NCBI RefSeq assembly: GCF_052114605.1
Contig: NZ_JBFRFB010000010.1
Coordinates: 62,001 to 126,000 of the forward strand
DNA: 64,000 nucleotides
Direction: 5' to 3'
Origin: Microvirga sp052114605
Lineage (GTDB): Bacteria; Pseudomonadota; Alphaproteobacteria; Rhizobiales; Beijerinckiaceae
In this document: positions 35,423 through 44,443 of the stretch, piece after piece
Layout: each line of letters begins with the position of its first letter
How positions within the stretch are numbered: position 1 is the stretch's first letter
Notes under the pieces: model-generated
Database searches by the model: none
What the model saw: the letters and a program-made list of their open reading frames with translations, nothing else
What the model was told of the DNA's origin: nothing
Position numbers and translations under genes: made by a program

Positions 35423-36484
35423 TTAAAGCCTCGAGCCGTAGAGCGACGATGAGTTTGCGGTCCCACCGACATAACTCGGAGCCGAGCTGAAATAGCTCTT
35501 CACCGCGGCGCCGACCATACCGATATCGTCTGAGCTGATACCGAGGTGTGTCACAAAACGGGCCACGGGGCCGATCGCGGCAAGAATACCTTTCTGATCC
35601 AAATGAGCCTGCAGGCCGGCACAATGTTCCGCCGGGATGCCCACGAAAAGCATATTCGTCGCCAATGAGACGACCTCGACTTCCTCGACGGCTTGGAGCG
35701 CATCCGCCAAACGTGCCGCATTCGCATGATCTTCGGCCAGGCGATCCATATGATGATCGAGGGCATATCGGCAAGCGGCGGCAAGATAGCCGCTCTGCCG
35801 CATGCCGCCGCCAAGAACCTTACGCCAGCGGCGCGCTTCCTTGATGAAATCCTGACTGCCGACAAGAACCGAGCCAACCGGAGCGCCCATGCCTTTCGAG
35901 AAGCACAAGGATACAGAGGCGAAAGGCGCGCAGATCTCTGACAGGCTGTTGTTGCTAGCAATCGCCGCATTCCAGGCACGCGCGCCGTCCAGGTGGAAGA
36001 TAAGGCCATTGTCGCGAGCGAACTTCGCCGCTTCTTCCACATAGGTGGAAGGAAGAACCTTGCCACCTGTCGTGTTTTCAAGTGCCAGAAGCCTGGACCG
36101 CGCGAAGTGATAATCGTCCGCCTTGATGGCGGCGCGTACCTTGTCGAGAGGAAGCGTCCCGTCCGGGGCGTTCTCGATCGGTTGCGGCTGGATGCTGCCA
36201 AGCACCGCGGCGCCCCCACCTTCGTACTTATAGGTATGGGCCTCCTGACCGACGATATACTCGTCGCCCCGCTGGCAATGGGCCATGAGAGCAGCGAGAT
36301 TGCTCTGTGTGCCGGACGGGAAGAAGAGAGCAGCCTCCTTGTCGGCGCGCTCGGCGACTGCTTCCTGAAGCGCGATCACCGATGGGTCGTCGCCCCACAC
36401 GTCATCACCAACAGGGGCCGCGTTCATCGCTTCGATCATGCCCTTGGTAGGACGCGTGACCGTGTCACTGCGCAGATCAATCAT
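35423..36484 (-). CDS. ltaE: low-specificity L-threonine aldolase
   Basis: PLP enzyme of 353 residues that cleaves L-threonine, allo-threonine and other beta-hydroxy amino acids to glycine and an aldehyde. Family blocks: MIDLRSDTVTRPT at the start, DDVWGDDPSV near residue 28, ALFFPSGTQSNLAAL near 52-66, HLDGARAWNAA near 168, and the PLP-lysine region SLCFSKGMGAPVGSVL near 195. It lies 35 bases after the Dpp-type ATPase gene, as the last gene of an importer operon, so it may act on an imported hydroxy-amino-acid-containing compound rather than on endogenous threonine. Confidence 0.9.
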   Translation of the reverse strand: MIDLRSDTVTRPTKGMIEAMNAAPVGDDVWGDDPSVIALQEAVAERADKEAALFFPSGTQSNLAALMAHCQRGDEYIVGQEAHTYKYEGGGAAVLGSIQPQPIENAPDGTLPLDKVRAAIKADDYHFARSRLLALENTTGGKVLPSTYVEEAAKFARDNGLIFHLDGARAWNAAIASNNSLSEICAPFASVSLCFSKGMGAPVGSVLVGSQDFIKEARRWRKVLGGGMRQSGYLAAACRYALDHHMDRLAEDHANAARLADALQAVEEVEVVSLATNMLFVGIPAEHCAGLQAHLDQKGILAAIGPVARFVTHLGISSDDIGMVGAAVKSYFSSAPSYVGGTANSSSLYGSRL

Positions 36485-36519
36485 GTGTAACTCGTTTCCA
36501 GCAGGGGATATGGGAGAGA

Positions 36520-38163
36520 TCAGGATGCGACTGCGCCACTTGTATCCGCGACGACATCGAACGCCGCCTTCAGGAGTGCCTGCGTATACGGATGTTGTGG
36601 CGCATTGAAGATGTTGGCAGCCTCTCCGCGCTCGACAACCTTGCCTGACTTCATGACGATGATCTCTTCACACAAGGCCTTCACCACCTTGAGATCGTGG
36701 CTGATGAAAAGGTATGCCAGATTGTGCTTCTTCTGCAGGTCCCGCAGCAGGTCGATGATCTGCGCCTGGATCGACATGTCCAGTGCCGAGGTGGGTTCAT
36801 CGAGAACGACGAATTTAGGTTTCAGGATCATCGCGCGTGCAATGGCGATGCGCTGACGCTGACCACCGGAGAATTCGTGCGGATAACGGTCGCGAACAGA
36901 CGGATCGAGACCGACTTCTTCGAGAATGGAAGCGATCATCTGTTCCCGCTCGCTTTCGGACGTTCCGATATTGTGGATCTTTAATCCTTCGCCAATGATG
37001 GCCGACACGGATTTGCGTGGGCTCAAAGAGCCATAGGGGTCTTGGAAAACGATCTGGATCTCCCGCCGCAATTCGCGCAAGGAGTCTTTGTCCAAGCTCT
37101 GCAGCTCCTTGCCTTGGTAACGGATCGATCCTTCACTCTCGATCAGTCTCAGGATGGCGGTGCCTAGCGTGGATTTACCTGAGCCGCTTTCGCCGACGAC
37201 GCCGACCGTCTGTCCGCGACGGACCGTCAGGTCGATCCCATCGACCGCTTTCACATGAGCGACCGTGCGGCGCAGGAAGCCGCCCTTGATATTGAACCAG
37301 ACCTTCATGTCGCTGGCTTCGAGGATGACGGGAGCATCCGTCTCCGTCGGAATGGGCTGTCCCTTGGGCTCGGACGCCAACAGGTGCTTGGTATAGGCGT
37401 GACGAGGGTCCACGAAGATCTGCTCGGTCTCGCCGGCTTCCACGATCTCGCCCTTGTTCATCACGCAGACGCGGTCCGCCATCTTGCGGACGACACCGAG
37501 ATCATGCGTGATCAGAAGCATGGCCATCCCGAAGCGGCTCTGCAGGCTCTTGAGCAGCTTAAGGATCTGCGCCTGCACGGTCACGTCGAGCGCGGTCGTC
37601 GGCTCGTCGGCGATCAGCAGGTCAGGCTCGTTGGCGAGAGCCATGGCGATCATTACGCGCTGACGCTGGCCGCCGGAGAGCTCATGCGGAAAGGCATTCA
37701 ACCGCTTCTCCGGCGTCGGAAGGCCGACGAGGGTCATAAGCTCGATGATGCGCTCGCGAGCTTTCTCGCCGCGAATGTTCTTATGAAGCGCCAGAACCTC
37801 GCCGATCTGCTTCTCCAGGGTTTGAAGTGGATTGAGGGAGGTCATGGGCTCCTGGAAGACCATCGCGACCTTGTTGCCGCGGATGGCCTCCAACTCGCTT
37901 TCCGACGCACCCAACAACTCGCGACCGGCAAAACGAATGCTGCCGGTCTGTTCGTTGGAAACCGCATAGGGAAGCAATTGCAGGATGGACAGAGCGGTGA
38001 TTGATTTTCCCGATCCGGATTCCCCAACCAGCGCCAGAGTTTCACCCTTCTTCAGCTGAAGAGAAACACCTTTCACGGCTTGGACTTTGTTGTCCGAGGT
38101 CAGGAAATCAACGCGCAGATCCTTGATCTCGAGCAGGGCTTCCGAAGTGTTGGGAAGTGACAT
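36520..38163 (-). CDS. fused dipeptide/glutathione-type ABC importer ATPase (DppD-DppF, GsiA-like)
   Basis: Two ATPase modules in one chain of about 547 residues. Module 1 has Walker A GESGSGKSI near residue 48 and signature LSGGQRQRVMIAMAL near 165; module 2 has GESGSGKSTLG near 330, FSGGQRQRIAIARAM near 445 and Walker B VVLDEPTSALD. Each module is followed by the C-terminal oligopeptide-type tail (HAYTKHLLAS, HPYTQALL). The ATG at 38163 follows AGAGG; a reading from 38349 would add 62 residues without homology. Because it is fused, no separate DppD/DppF pair is needed for the permeases at 41487-43263. Confidence 0.9.
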   Translation of the reverse strand: MSLPNTSEALLEIKDLRVDFLTSDNKVQAVKGVSLQLKKGETLALVGESGSGKSITALSILQLLPYAVSNEQTGSIRFAGRELLGASESELEAIRGNKVAMVFQEPMTSLNPLQTLEKQIGEVLALHKNIRGEKARERIIELMTLVGLPTPEKRLNAFPHELSGGQRQRVMIAMALANEPDLLIADEPTTALDVTVQAQILKLLKSLQSRFGMAMLLITHDLGVVRKMADRVCVMNKGEIVEAGETEQIFVDPRHAYTKHLLASEPKGQPIPTETDAPVILEASDMKVWFNIKGGFLRRTVAHVKAVDGIDLTVRRGQTVGVVGESGSGKSTLGTAILRLIESEGSIRYQGKELQSLDKDSLRELRREIQIVFQDPYGSLSPRKSVSAIIGEGLKIHNIGTSESEREQMIASILEEVGLDPSVRDRYPHEFSGGQRQRIAIARAMILKPKFVVLDEPTSALDMSIQAQIIDLLRDLQKKHNLAYLFISHDLKVVKALCEEIIVMKSGKVVERGEAANIFNAPQHPYTQALLKAAFDVVADTSGAVAS

Positions 38164-38203
38164 GGGTAGTACCTCTATTCCGGCCTGTCCTGTTCGCCTG
38201 CTG

Positions 38204-39715
38204 TTAGGCGGAGACGATGGTGTCGATGGCGGCATCGAGCTTGGCAATCGCCTCGCCGATCCGGGCACGTTCCGCGGCAACCCACGAACGGCCATCCGCC
38301 AGCTGAACCTTGGCCACCTCCAGCATACGGTCCACCTCGGCAGGGGCAACGCTGCCGGTTGTCACACGGGTCTGAACGAAGTTCTCAGGATCGAGGGCCC
38401 GCGTCAGGGTCTCCTGGCTAAGCTGCACATCGCGGCCGATGGTCTCCTGCGCGGCGCGGTTCAGTGCCTCAACTGTGACCGTCGTGGGCGTAATGTTCTC
38501 GGTCAGGCAGATGCGTACGAGGCGAGCCACGACATGGTGAACCTGCCTGAAGGACAGGCCCGTCTCGCGAACAATGACATCGGCAAGGTTACTCGCAGTG
38601 CACCAGCTGCCGTTAAGCGCCTCACGCATGCGCGTCTCGTGCACAATCAGCGTCGCAATGATGCCGGTGAAGAGATCGAGCATGCCCTCAGTCGCCTCGA
38701 GAGCATCGTCGATGAGCGGAAGATCGCGCATCGCCTGATCGCCCGTGCCTTCGGCGCGGAAGGTGCCGAGCGCGGTAGCGAGCCAGGTCACGGAACCACC
38801 GGCAACCTTTTTGATCGTCTCAAGTCCGGCCGGATTCTTTTTCTGCGGGAAGATGCTGCTGGTGCCGCAATAGGCGTCATCCGACTCCACGAAGCCGAAC
38901 TCGGTGCTCGACCAGATGTGAAGATCGGTGGCGAGATCGTTCAGGGTCGACATGGCGATGGAGAGCGCGCCGATGGCATCGGCCGCATAGAAGGCTTCGC
39001 GCCCGAGCTTGGAGTTTTCGAGCACAGCGGCAAAGCCAAGAAGCTCCGTCGTCCGCTGCCGGTTCAGCGGCCAGGACGTGCCCGACAGGCCGACCGCGCC
39101 CAGCGGATTCAGGTTCACGCGAGCATAGGACTCCGTGATGCGGGTGAAATCCTCGGTCAAACGCGTCGCGATGCTGAGCAGGTAATGGCCGAACACCCAG
39201 GGCTGCGCCTGCTGCATGTGGGTATAGCCCGGCATGATGGTGCGCGAGTGCTTCTCGGCTTTAGCGATGAGGGCCTCGCGGAATGTATTCAGCTGGTCGA
39301 GCACATCGAGCATGCGATTGCGCTTGTAGAGGCGGCGAACTGTGGTGCCCTGGTCGATGCGGCTGCGGCCCGTATGCATCTGACCGCCAATGTCCTCGCC
39401 CATCCGCGCGAAGAGATAAGCTTCGACCTGGAGCAGGAAGCTTCCCTTGACGGGATCGATGGGAAACGTGGCCGGGTCCATGTGGCGCAGCTCGAGCAGT
39501 CCCTTCAGGATCACGCCGGCCACATCCTTCGGCAGGATGCCCTGTTCGGCGAGCATGACAGTATGAGCGAGATCTACATGGTTGAACTCACGGAAGTGAC
39601 GCTTCTCACGGGCAAGGCCCGGAATGTCGTGATACTTGATCAGACCTTCTGCCGGAGGGCTGCTGAGGCGGGCCTCGGTCAGCAGGATTTCACGTTCGGT
39701 CACCGGCTTATTCAT
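38204..39715 (-). CDS. argininosuccinate lyase-superfamily C-N lyase
   Basis: 503 residues of the fumarase/aspartase superfamily. Conserved regions: GEDIGGQMHTGRSRIDQGTT (residues about 107-126; the ArgH form is VHTGRSRNDQ, so the Asn is Ile here), PGYTHMQQAQPW near 165, and the flexible signature loop GTSSIFPQKKNPAG near 290 (ArgH form GSSLMPQKKNPD). It is longer than ArgH (about 460). It sits inside a Dpp-type importer operon, between the binding protein and ATPase genes, not with arginine genes. Known relatives outside arginine synthesis include EDDS lyase, which splits N-substituted aspartates to fumarate. A catabolic lyase for an imported N-succinyl-type compound is therefore likely, though ArgH activity is not excluded. 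Confidence 0.82.
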   Translation of the reverse strand: MNKPVTEREILLTEARLSSPPAEGLIKYHDIPGLAREKRHFREFNHVDLAHTVMLAEQGILPKDVAGVILKGLLELRHMDPATFPIDPVKGSFLLQVEAYLFARMGEDIGGQMHTGRSRIDQGTTVRRLYKRNRMLDVLDQLNTFREALIAKAEKHSRTIMPGYTHMQQAQPWVFGHYLLSIATRLTEDFTRITESYARVNLNPLGAVGLSGTSWPLNRQRTTELLGFAAVLENSKLGREAFYAADAIGALSIAMSTLNDLATDLHIWSSTEFGFVESDDAYCGTSSIFPQKKNPAGLETIKKVAGGSVTWLATALGTFRAEGTGDQAMRDLPLIDDALEATEGMLDLFTGIIATLIVHETRMREALNGSWCTASNLADVIVRETGLSFRQVHHVVARLVRICLTENITPTTVTVEALNRAAQETIGRDVQLSQETLTRALDPENFVQTRVTTGSVAPAEVDRMLEVAKVQLADGRSWVAAERARIGEAIAKLDAAIDTIVSA

Positions 39716-39813
39716 CGTTACTTCCAGTTCAGAGTAGAGTTTATCAGTGGCGGAGGCATGGCTTCGCCGTTCGCGGAAAATCCGCGTCGGGTCATTTCTT
39801 GGTTTGAAGGATC

Positions 39814-39843
39814 GGCTCAGGCGGCGTGCGGGCCGCCTGAGCC
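39814..39843 (-). promoter_or_regulatory. strong hairpin after the binding-protein gene
   Basis: Perfect 12-bp stem GGCTCAGGCGGC / GCCGCCTGAGCC with a 6-base loop, 35 bases past the stop of the importer binding-protein gene and about 100 bases before the lyase gene. No U-run follows on the minus strand, so it probably stabilises the binding-protein mRNA or lowers read-through. Confidence 0.7.
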
Positions 39844-39878
39844 ATCATTGCTACAAGGAGGATTCCCCTCCCCGGCTG

Positions 39879-41447
39879 TTACTGCTTCGTGACTTGATCG
39901 AGCTTCACGATCTCATCGCCGAAGACTTCCAGGCCCTTTAGGCCCTTGGAGGTGCCGATGAGTTGGACCTGATCGAACAGCACGAGAGAGTTGGGCGCTT
40001 CGTTCCAGACGATGCTCTGCACATCGCCATAGGCCTTCATGCGGGTCTCGTAGTTCATGTCCACAAAGGCCTTATTCAGCAACTCATCGATCTTGGGGTT
40101 GTTGTAGCCCGTCAGGTTCGATGCGTCCGTGCTGAAGAACTTGCGGCGCAGGCGCCAATCCGCATTCGTGACGCCCGTACCGAGCAGCCACATGTTGGCT
40201 TCGTTGCTGCCTTTGCCGGTACCCTTGCCCTCTTCAGGACGATAGAGCGTCTTCTGATAGGTCGCCCATTCCCAGACCTTGAACTCGGTCTCGAAGCCGA
40301 CGGCATTGAGATAGCCCTGTACGGCTTCGGCCACGGCCTTGTCCTTCATGTAGCGCCCGGCGGGCGTCCACATGACGATCTTCTCCTTGAAGCCGCCCGG
40401 GAAGACTTCCGCGATAATCTTGCGCGCCTTTTCCGGATCGTAGGGATAAGCCGTCTGCTTGGAGCGGCCCTGCGCGCCTTCGGGGAAGATACCTTCCGGC
40501 TTGTTGCCGTAGCCGTTCAGGATCTTCTCGATGATGGCGTCGCGGTCGATGGCATGGTTGATCGCCAGACGAACGCGAGGATCGTCGAAGGGCGGCTTCG
40601 TGGTGTTGAGCTCGAAGAAAATCTGGAAGGAGCTCGGCTCCACGACCAGTTCGGTCTTGCTGTTCTGCTTGATCTTGTCCGCAGATTCAGGAGCAATGTT
40701 GAGCGCGATGTCAGCATTTCCGGCCTCAAGCTCGATCACGCGCGCGCCCGCTTCCGGCACGGGGCGGAAGGTCATGGTGTCGGCTTTGCCGGGCGTGCCG
40801 AAGTAATCGGGATTGCGCTTGATGATCACATGCTGCCCTGGAATGAATTCCGAGATCATGTAAGGGCCCGTGCCGACTGGATTGCGGGAATAGGCGCGGC
40901 CACCATTCTTTATGGCTGTCGGGCTGTTGATGGAGGAATACTCGTCCGACAGGATTTCGAGGAGCATCGGCGACGGTTCCTTCGTCGCGATTTCCACCGT
41001 GTGGGGATCGACCACGGTAATCTGACTGATATTGGTAAAAAGCGAACGATTGGGCGAGCCCAGGGCGGGATCGGCGATACGGTCCAGGCTGAACTTTACC
41101 GCTTCGGCATCGAAGGGCGTGCCGTCATGGAACTTCACGTCCTTGCGCACCTTGAAGGTCCACTTCAAACCGTCTTCCGACTTCGTCCACGATTCGGCCA
41201 GATCGGGCACGATCTCGGTGAGTTTGGTGTCCTTCCAGCGCACGAGCGTGTTGAAGATGTTGTTGAATACGACCTGAGACGGCGTGCTGCGCGACACGGC
41301 TGGATCGAGCGTGTCCACATCCGTACCCTGCACGACGCGCAGGTTGAACTCGGCCCGTGCGGTCGACGGCGACATGAACGCGGTGGCGCTCAGAAGGGCA
41401 AGGCCCAGTCCAAGGCAGGAGCGGCGGGTAAACGTCGAAAAGTGCAT
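39879..41447 (-). CDS. ABC importer substrate-binding protein, family 5 (Dpp/Gsi type)
   Basis: About 522 residues. The N-terminus FTRRSCLGLGLALLSATAF carries a twin-arginine-like export signal with cleavage near ARAE (residue 31). The mature part has VVQGTDVDTLDPAVSRSTPS, DLAESWTKSEDGLKWTFKVR split near 75-95 and VKFHDGTPFDAEAVKFSLDR near 100, standard for family 5 receptors of peptides, glutathione, opines or nickel complexes. The ATG at 41447 follows AGAGGG. It lies between the permease genes and the lyase gene; its ligand is probably the lyase substrate. Confidence 0.9.
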   Translation of the reverse strand: MHFSTFTRRSCLGLGLALLSATAFMSPSTARAEFNLRVVQGTDVDTLDPAVSRSTPSQVVFNNIFNTLVRWKDTKLTEIVPDLAESWTKSEDGLKWTFKVRKDVKFHDGTPFDAEAVKFSLDRIADPALGSPNRSLFTNISQITVVDPHTVEIATKEPSPMLLEILSDEYSSINSPTAIKNGGRAYSRNPVGTGPYMISEFIPGQHVIIKRNPDYFGTPGKADTMTFRPVPEAGARVIELEAGNADIALNIAPESADKIKQNSKTELVVEPSSFQIFFELNTTKPPFDDPRVRLAINHAIDRDAIIEKILNGYGNKPEGIFPEGAQGRSKQTAYPYDPEKARKIIAEVFPGGFKEKIVMWTPAGRYMKDKAVAEAVQGYLNAVGFETEFKVWEWATYQKTLYRPEEGKGTGKGSNEANMWLLGTGVTNADWRLRRKFFSTDASNLTGYNNPKIDELLNKAFVDMNYETRMKAYGDVQSIVWNEAPNSLVLFDQVQLIGTSKGLKGLEVFGDEIVKLDQVTKQ

Positions 41448-41486
41448 TGGTCCCTCTTTCCTTATATTTCGGAGTTGCATGAAAAA

Positions 41487-42350
41487 TCAGAGTGCTTTGC
41501 GCGAACGGGGGTCGATAAAGTCCCGCAAGGCATCGCCGACGAGGTTGAAGCTCAGGATGACCAGGAACAGAGCGAGGCCAGGTGCGAAGATCACGTGCGG
41601 ATGACTCGTTATGTGAGCGCGGGAGGCCGCAATCATGGCACCCCATTCGGGCGTGGGCGGCTGCGGACCCAACCCTAGGAAGCTCAGGCCCGATCCGATG
41701 AGGATGGCCTCGGCGAGCGAGAGTGTGCCCTGAATAATGATCAGCGACATGGTGTTCGGCAGGATGTGGGAGAACAGGATACTCGAATCCTTGGCTCCCA
41801 GAGCCTTCGCTGCCATGGTGAACTGGCGACGCTTCAGGGCCAGAATCGGCCCACGGAAAAGCCGCACATTCGCAGGGATCGTCGAGATGCCGATGGCGAG
41901 CGTGAGGCTGAGAACGCCGGAGCCGAAGATCGTGACGACGATGATCGCCAGCAGGGTGCGCGGGAACGCAATCATGAAATCCATGAAGCGCATCACGAGG
42001 CTGGTGAACCAGTTCTCATAATAGCCGCAGAGAGAGCCGATCACGATGCCGATGACCATCGCGATAGAGACACTCACCACCGCCACCACGAGGGTGATGC
42101 GGGCGCCCCAGACAAGACGCGCCAGCATGTCACGACCGAGTTCATCGGTTCCCAGCGGATAGGAAGCCGATGGCGAAAGTAGCGCCGTGCTGAGCGAGAC
42201 GCGCGTGGTGGCGGTCCAGTCGTAAAGCAGTGGGGCGAAGATGGCGGCCAGTACGAAGACGATCGTAATGAACGCTGCTGCGATGGCGACATAGTTGCGC
42301 CGCCGCAGGAGGTATCCGAAAAAGCCCTGCGACTTGGCGGGCTTAGGCAT
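41487..42350 (-). CDS. ABC importer permease (DppC type)
   Basis: About 287 residues with a long first helix (NYVAIAAAFITIVFVLAAIF) and the EAA-type loop AAKALGAKDSSILFSHILPN near residue 195 that contacts the ATPase. Chosen start MPKPAKSQG at 42350 gives an eight-base overlap with the dppB stop; an ATG at 42377 would overlap by 35. It pairs with the DppB-like subunit. Confidence 0.9.
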   Translation of the reverse strand: MPKPAKSQGFFGYLLRRRNYVAIAAAFITIVFVLAAIFAPLLYDWTATTRVSLSTALLSPSASYPLGTDELGRDMLARLVWGARITLVVAVVSVSIAMVIGIVIGSLCGYYENWFTSLVMRFMDFMIAFPRTLLAIIVVTIFGSGVLSLTLAIGISTIPANVRLFRGPILALKRRQFTMAAKALGAKDSSILFSHILPNTMSLIIIQGTLSLAEAILIGSGLSFLGLGPQPPTPEWGAMIAASRAHITSHPHVIFAPGLALFLVILSFNLVGDALRDFIDPRSRKAL

Positions 42351-43263
42351 AGGAGATGCGAGGGTCGAGGATGCCATAAATCACGTCTACAAGAAGGTTG
42401 ATGATGACGACGGCAGCAGCGAACACCAGAATGGTTCCCTGCACGACATAGATGTCACGGACCATGATCGCGTCGACCATGTAGCGACCCATGCCAGGCC
42501 AGGCGAAAACGGTTTCGACGATGACCGCGCCGCCCAGGAGACGACCGAAGTCGAGGCCGAGCACAGTCACGATCGGGATCGATGCATTGCGCAGGGCATG
42601 GCGATAGGTGACCTTTTGCCACGAAAGACCCTTGGCGCGCGCCGTGCGGATGAAATCCTCGGACAGAACGTCAAGCATGCTTGAGCGCGTCAGCCGGGCG
42701 AAAGTCGCGACATAAGGCAGCCCGAGCGTGAGGCTCGGCAGGATCAGGTGCGACCAGCCTCCCCTGCCCGTAGGCGGAAGCCAGCCGAGCATGGATGCGA
42801 AGACGAGCATCAGGATGAGGCCGAGGAAAAAACCTGGCATCGAAATGCCGAGCACCGCGATGCTCGTCACTAAACGGTCAGCTGCGCCGCGTGGATGAAG
42901 AGCGGAATAGATGCCGAGCGGCACACCGAGCAGTACGGCAATCAGCATGCCGGCGATTGTGAGTTCGAGCGTTGCCGGAAACGTTCTGGCGATGCCTTCT
43001 GTCACAGGAGCCAGTGTCTGGAACGACTCTCCAAGATCGCCTTGCAGAAGCTTCTTGAGATAGATGCCGTATTGAATCGTGAGGGGCTGATCGAGACCGT
43101 AGTTGACACGGATCTGCGTGATATCAGCTTCGGTCGCATCGGGTCCCGCAGCCATGCGCGCAGGATCGCCCGGTATCAGATGAAGGACGAGAAAGACGGC
43201 GACCGATACCCCAAGCAACATGGGTATGAGCATCGTCAGACGTCGGAGGATGTAAGTCACCAT
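42343..43263 (-). CDS. ABC importer permease (DppB type)
   Basis: 306 residues beginning MVTYILRRLTMLIPMLLGVS, the usual DppB N-terminus, with six helices and the ATPase-contact loop TARAKGLSWQKVTYRHALRN near residue 200. It is the first gene of the operon dppB, dppC, binding protein, lyase, fused ATPase, threonine aldolase, divergent from a lysR gene 206 bases away. The ATG at 43263 is preferred over 43284 because it begins at the conserved N-terminus. Confidence 0.9.
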   Translation of the reverse strand: MVTYILRRLTMLIPMLLGVSVAVFLVLHLIPGDPARMAAGPDATEADITQIRVNYGLDQPLTIQYGIYLKKLLQGDLGESFQTLAPVTEGIARTFPATLELTIAGMLIAVLLGVPLGIYSALHPRGAADRLVTSIAVLGISMPGFFLGLILMLVFASMLGWLPPTGRGGWSHLILPSLTLGLPYVATFARLTRSSMLDVLSEDFIRTARAKGLSWQKVTYRHALRNASIPIVTVLGLDFGRLLGGAVIVETVFAWPGMGRYMVDAIMVRDIYVVQGTILVFAAAVVIINLLVDVIYGILDPRISYA

Positions 43264-43360
43264 GATTGTTGGCGAGCCTTGCAATGATGTCTAGCCAGCG
43301 AAGTGCGGGGATTAGGCATTTCTGAGTTGCATGATTCAAGTACATATGCCCTACTATCTC

Positions 43361-43392
43361 CATAACGATATGTTATGCGCAGGGTATACCCT
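43361..43392. promoter_or_regulatory. probable LysR operators in the dppB-lysR divergent region
   Basis: CATAACGATATGTTATG at 43361-43377 is an inverted repeat of 6-base arms around 5 bases and contains a T-N11-A motif. Next to it AGGGTATACCCT (43381-43392) is a perfect 12-bp palindrome. The first lies about 93-109 bases before the lysR start and about 100 before dppB, suitable for joint control by the adjacent LysR protein. Confidence 0.55.
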
Positions 43393-43469
43393 TAGAGAAG
43401 CAGCGCATCGTAATAATAAATCTTAGACGAACGACTATATGATGCGTCTAAATCGACGAGTAATGCTTC

Positions 43470-44393
43470 ATGCAACTGAATCCACGACAGGTCGAAGCTT
43501 TCAGAGCAGTCATGCTGACAGGCAGCATGACTGTGGCAGCAGAACTTCTGAAGATTACGCAACCGGCCGTAAGCCGCTTGGTGAAGGACCTTGAGGCGGA
43601 TCTGAAGCTCACGCTTTTCAGACGTGAAGGCAATCGCCTCGTGCCGAGCCATGAAGCGACGATCTTGTTCACGGAAGTTGATCGTTTTTATGTCGGCATG
43701 GATCGCATTGCGAAGATCGCCAATGACCTTCGCCAAGCTAAAGTGGGCAGCCTCCGCATTGCTTCCATCAACGCATTGTCATTGAGCTGCCTCACGCAGG
43801 CCATCAGCATATTTCAGTCGGACCGCCCAGCGGTGAATATCTCTCTCGAGAGCCTAAACTCACGCCTCGTCCTGGACTTCGTGGCGGGCCGCCATTTCGA
43901 TGTCGGCTTTGCTCAGGTGACTGGTGAGTTTCCTGGCGCAGATCTCATTCCGCTTCCCTATGTGGAGGCAGTCTGCGTCGTACCGGCGCATTATCCCATC
44001 GTGGAGAAGGAGTTCCTCGAACCACAAGACCTCCAGGATCTGCCGTATATTTCCCTAGGGCGGAACAGTCCGCTCCGACTCAAGATCGATCAGGTATTTA
44101 CCGAGGCTCAGGTCTCACGGCACGAGTTGATGGAAACCTCCCTAGCCGCAAGTGCAATTGCCCTCGTTGCCTCTGGCCTTGGTGTTTCCATCGTCGATCC
44201 TTTCACGGCAACATATCTCAGCCCGAACAGTGTCGTGCGTCGACCATTCCGGCCAAGTATTCCCTTCGACGTCGCGGTCGTCAGGCCGACCCATTATCAG
44301 CATTCCCGCCTCTGTCAGGACTTCATCGAGATCATGGTGGGTCTCTTCAAGAAGGAAGGCAGACAGCATGGCATGCCAGCCCTGAGACTTTAA
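43470..44393 (+). CDS. LysR-family regulator of the adjacent importer-lyase operon
   Basis: 307 residues: N-terminal HTH MQLNPRQVEAFRAVMLTGSM and ITQPAVSRLVKDLEADLKLTL split across residues 1-52, then the effector domain from about 90 to 295 (LASRLVLD-type and VASGLGVSIVDPF near 230). It is divergent from the dppB operon with T-N11-A sites between them, so it is the probable regulator of the operon and its inducer should be the imported compound. It converges with the M32 peptidase gene, leaving 50 bases without a clear terminator. Confidence 0.9.
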   Translation: MQLNPRQVEAFRAVMLTGSMTVAAELLKITQPAVSRLVKDLEADLKLTLFRREGNRLVPSHEATILFTEVDRFYVGMDRIAKIANDLRQAKVGSLRIASINALSLSCLTQAISIFQSDRPAVNISLESLNSRLVLDFVAGRHFDVGFAQVTGEFPGADLIPLPYVEAVCVVPAHYPIVEKEFLEPQDLQDLPYISLGRNSPLRLKIDQVFTEAQVSRHELMETSLAASAIALVASGLGVSIVDPFTATYLSPNSVVRRPFRPSIPFDVAVVRPTHYQHSRLCQDFIEIMVGLFKKEGRQHGMPALRL

Positions 44394-44443
44394 GCGAGTG
44401 AGCAGCACTTACTGCGCTGGAGCACTGGCCATAGGAAACGCTG

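Noticed and set aside
38204..39715. Assignment as argH of arginine biosynthesis
   Set aside because: Operon context is a Dpp-type importer, length is about 40 residues above ArgH, and two signature positions differ. Kept as a superfamily call only.
38087..41678. Long plus-strand open frames of about 600 and 570 codons
   Set aside because: They are antisense to the lyase and binding-protein genes, which carry full family motifs. The plus-strand translations are low-complexity and match no pattern.
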